Part shown: positions 63,117 through 64,000 of the stretch, piece after piece | How positions within the stretch are numbered: position 1 is the first letter of the stretch | How the letters are laid out: each line of letters starts with the position of its first letter | Origin: Oncomelania hupensis | Taxonomy: Eukaryota > Mollusca > Gastropoda > Littorinimorpha > Pomatiopsidae | Assembly: GCA_036898135.1 (NCBI GenBank) | Contig: CM072511.1 | Span: forward strand, 43,444,603 to 43,508,602 | Direction: 5' to 3' | DNA length: 64,000 nt | The notes under the pieces: generated by a model | Seen by the model: only the letters and a program-made list of their open reading frames with translations | What the model was told of the DNA's origin: nothing | Databases searched by the model: none | Position numbers and translations under genes: made by a program

Positions 63117-63837
63117 TCACTGCTGACTGGAGTCAGATCCAAAGCAAGATGGGAAACGCCATGCACGAGAGCCACCGATCACTCGTAATGCCAACCACTC
63201 CTCAGGATTTGGTACAAAGCAGACGTCATTTGTATCCTGGGATTCCTCCATACTGGCTGGCAACTCTGTGCGACTGGTGCTACGAGTGTGATTTACCCTC
63301 CTTGTTTCACAGGCTGAAAGGAAGGAAGAACATGAAATAGATTAAATGAAAGAAACAAATGCAAACATAAATAATGAATGAAAAAAAAATTTCAACAAAT
63401 TTGGAAATCCACCTGGTACCACCTCCCATTTTTTATTTATCTGGCCCTATAGACCTACCTTCTCCCATTCTCCAATATATCTGTGCAATAGCCTTTACAC
63501 AAGCCTTCAGAGAAAAGATTGAATGTTCTTTCAACACTATTTATTTGGCAGAAGATGTTAGGTAAATTTGCATGGAAACTTCATCAATAATCCACCTCTT
63601 CTTCTCCATCCCCAGCAAACAAAAATCTACTTACTCAGATCTTCTGAGGAACAATCTCTGAAGCGACTGGTAGGGCGCCTTGCTGGCTGTCTCTTCAGCA
63701 GTTGCACAATACCACTCATCTGGCGGAAGGCGTTTAGTTCTTGCATGCGTCGGCGCACTATGGGCTCCAAGGCATCCGTGTTGAATCTAGCACGCAGGTT
63801 TTCCAAATCCACCCCTAGCTGCTGAGCACCAAAGTAG
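63117..63837 (-). CDS. Last two exons of an unrecognised protein-coding gene
   Basis: Minus-strand exons 63635-63837 and 63117-63313 join in phase at a GTAAGT donor and a TTTCAG acceptor, giving about 133 C-terminal residues and a TGA stop. The first exon reads YFGAQQLGVDLENLR, then a basic helix-like stretch (VRRRMQELNAFRQM, LLKRQPARRPTSR). The second has MEESQDTNDVCFVPNPEEW and ends SCFGSDSSQQ. No domain is recognised. The upstream part of the gene lies beyond the right edge; its acceptor at 63838 has a TCTCCTTTTCCAG tract. The gene is convergent with IR25a, and the AT-rich 57.9-63.1 kb interval may contain its 3' UTR. Reading through the donor would instead stop two codons later, but the long open continuation after splicing favours two exons. 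Confidence 0.7.
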
Positions 63838-64000
63838 CTGGAAAAGGAGAAAGAGATAGGTATGAAACTCAATAATGTTCACAATATTTAGGTCTCACGA
63901 TGTCAATAATAAGTTCAATTTGAGTTTATCCTTTTTCAAATAACTATTTTGTATCAGCAGCGATGCAGTTATATTTTGGTGTGCTGGGTAGTTCTAAGCT

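Overview
The window is animal nuclear DNA: spliced genes with GT-AG introns, many di- and trinucleotide microsatellites, and dense transposable elements. The main gene is an IR25a-type ionotropic receptor, a family found across protostomes. Together with the repeat content (atatagcgcttttcc-type repeats, tRNA-headed SINEs, several LINE clades, a Gmr1-like Ty3/gypsy element) this suggests a marine lophotrochozoan, most likely a mollusc and perhaps a gastropod. The species call is inference.

Layout. (1) About 950-4375, minus strand: a tetraspanin of the TspanC8 type. Four coding exons are visible and the 3' end lies beyond the left edge. A Tigger/pogo-derived MITE sits in its second visible intron. 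(2) About 4400-18000: intergenic DNA with LINE fragments, minisatellites, a THAP-like small ORF inside a 17-bp inverted-repeat pair, and microsatellites. (3) 18098-56295, plus strand: a complete 16-exon IR25a gene of 915 codons. All junctions agree in phase, and it carries signal peptide, amino-terminal domain, split ligand-binding domain, three membrane helices and pore loop. (4) About 63117-63837, minus strand: the last two coding exons of an unrecognised gene that continues past the right edge. It is convergent with IR25a.

The IR25a introns hold whole mobile elements. Intron 1 contains a young Ty3/gypsy element with apparently identical 639-bp LTRs and a 5-bp target duplication. Its pol order is protease-integrase-reverse transcriptase (Gmr1-like), most of RT and all of RNase H are missing, and the remaining RT pieces are out of order. 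Intron 2 holds a solo LTR of the same family, a SINE and a hAT MITE with an 8-bp target duplication. Intron 3 holds an 8.66-kb ISL2EU-type DNA transposon with convergent genes, SAP-SWIM-YqaJ nuclease and THAP-DDE transposase, inserted at an AT inside an older tandem repeat. Both of its genes are broken. Intron 13 holds a 5'-truncated LINE with a long intact RT ORF.

The most unusual repeat signal is a set of about 57-bp insertions that start at nearly the same base, two of them with clear 11-12 bp target duplications. They match the 3' tail of an RNase H-coding LINE and look like an ultrashort SINE. A near-perfect 47-bp foldback just downstream of the IR25a stop codon, made of two opposed LINE 3' ends, is also notable.
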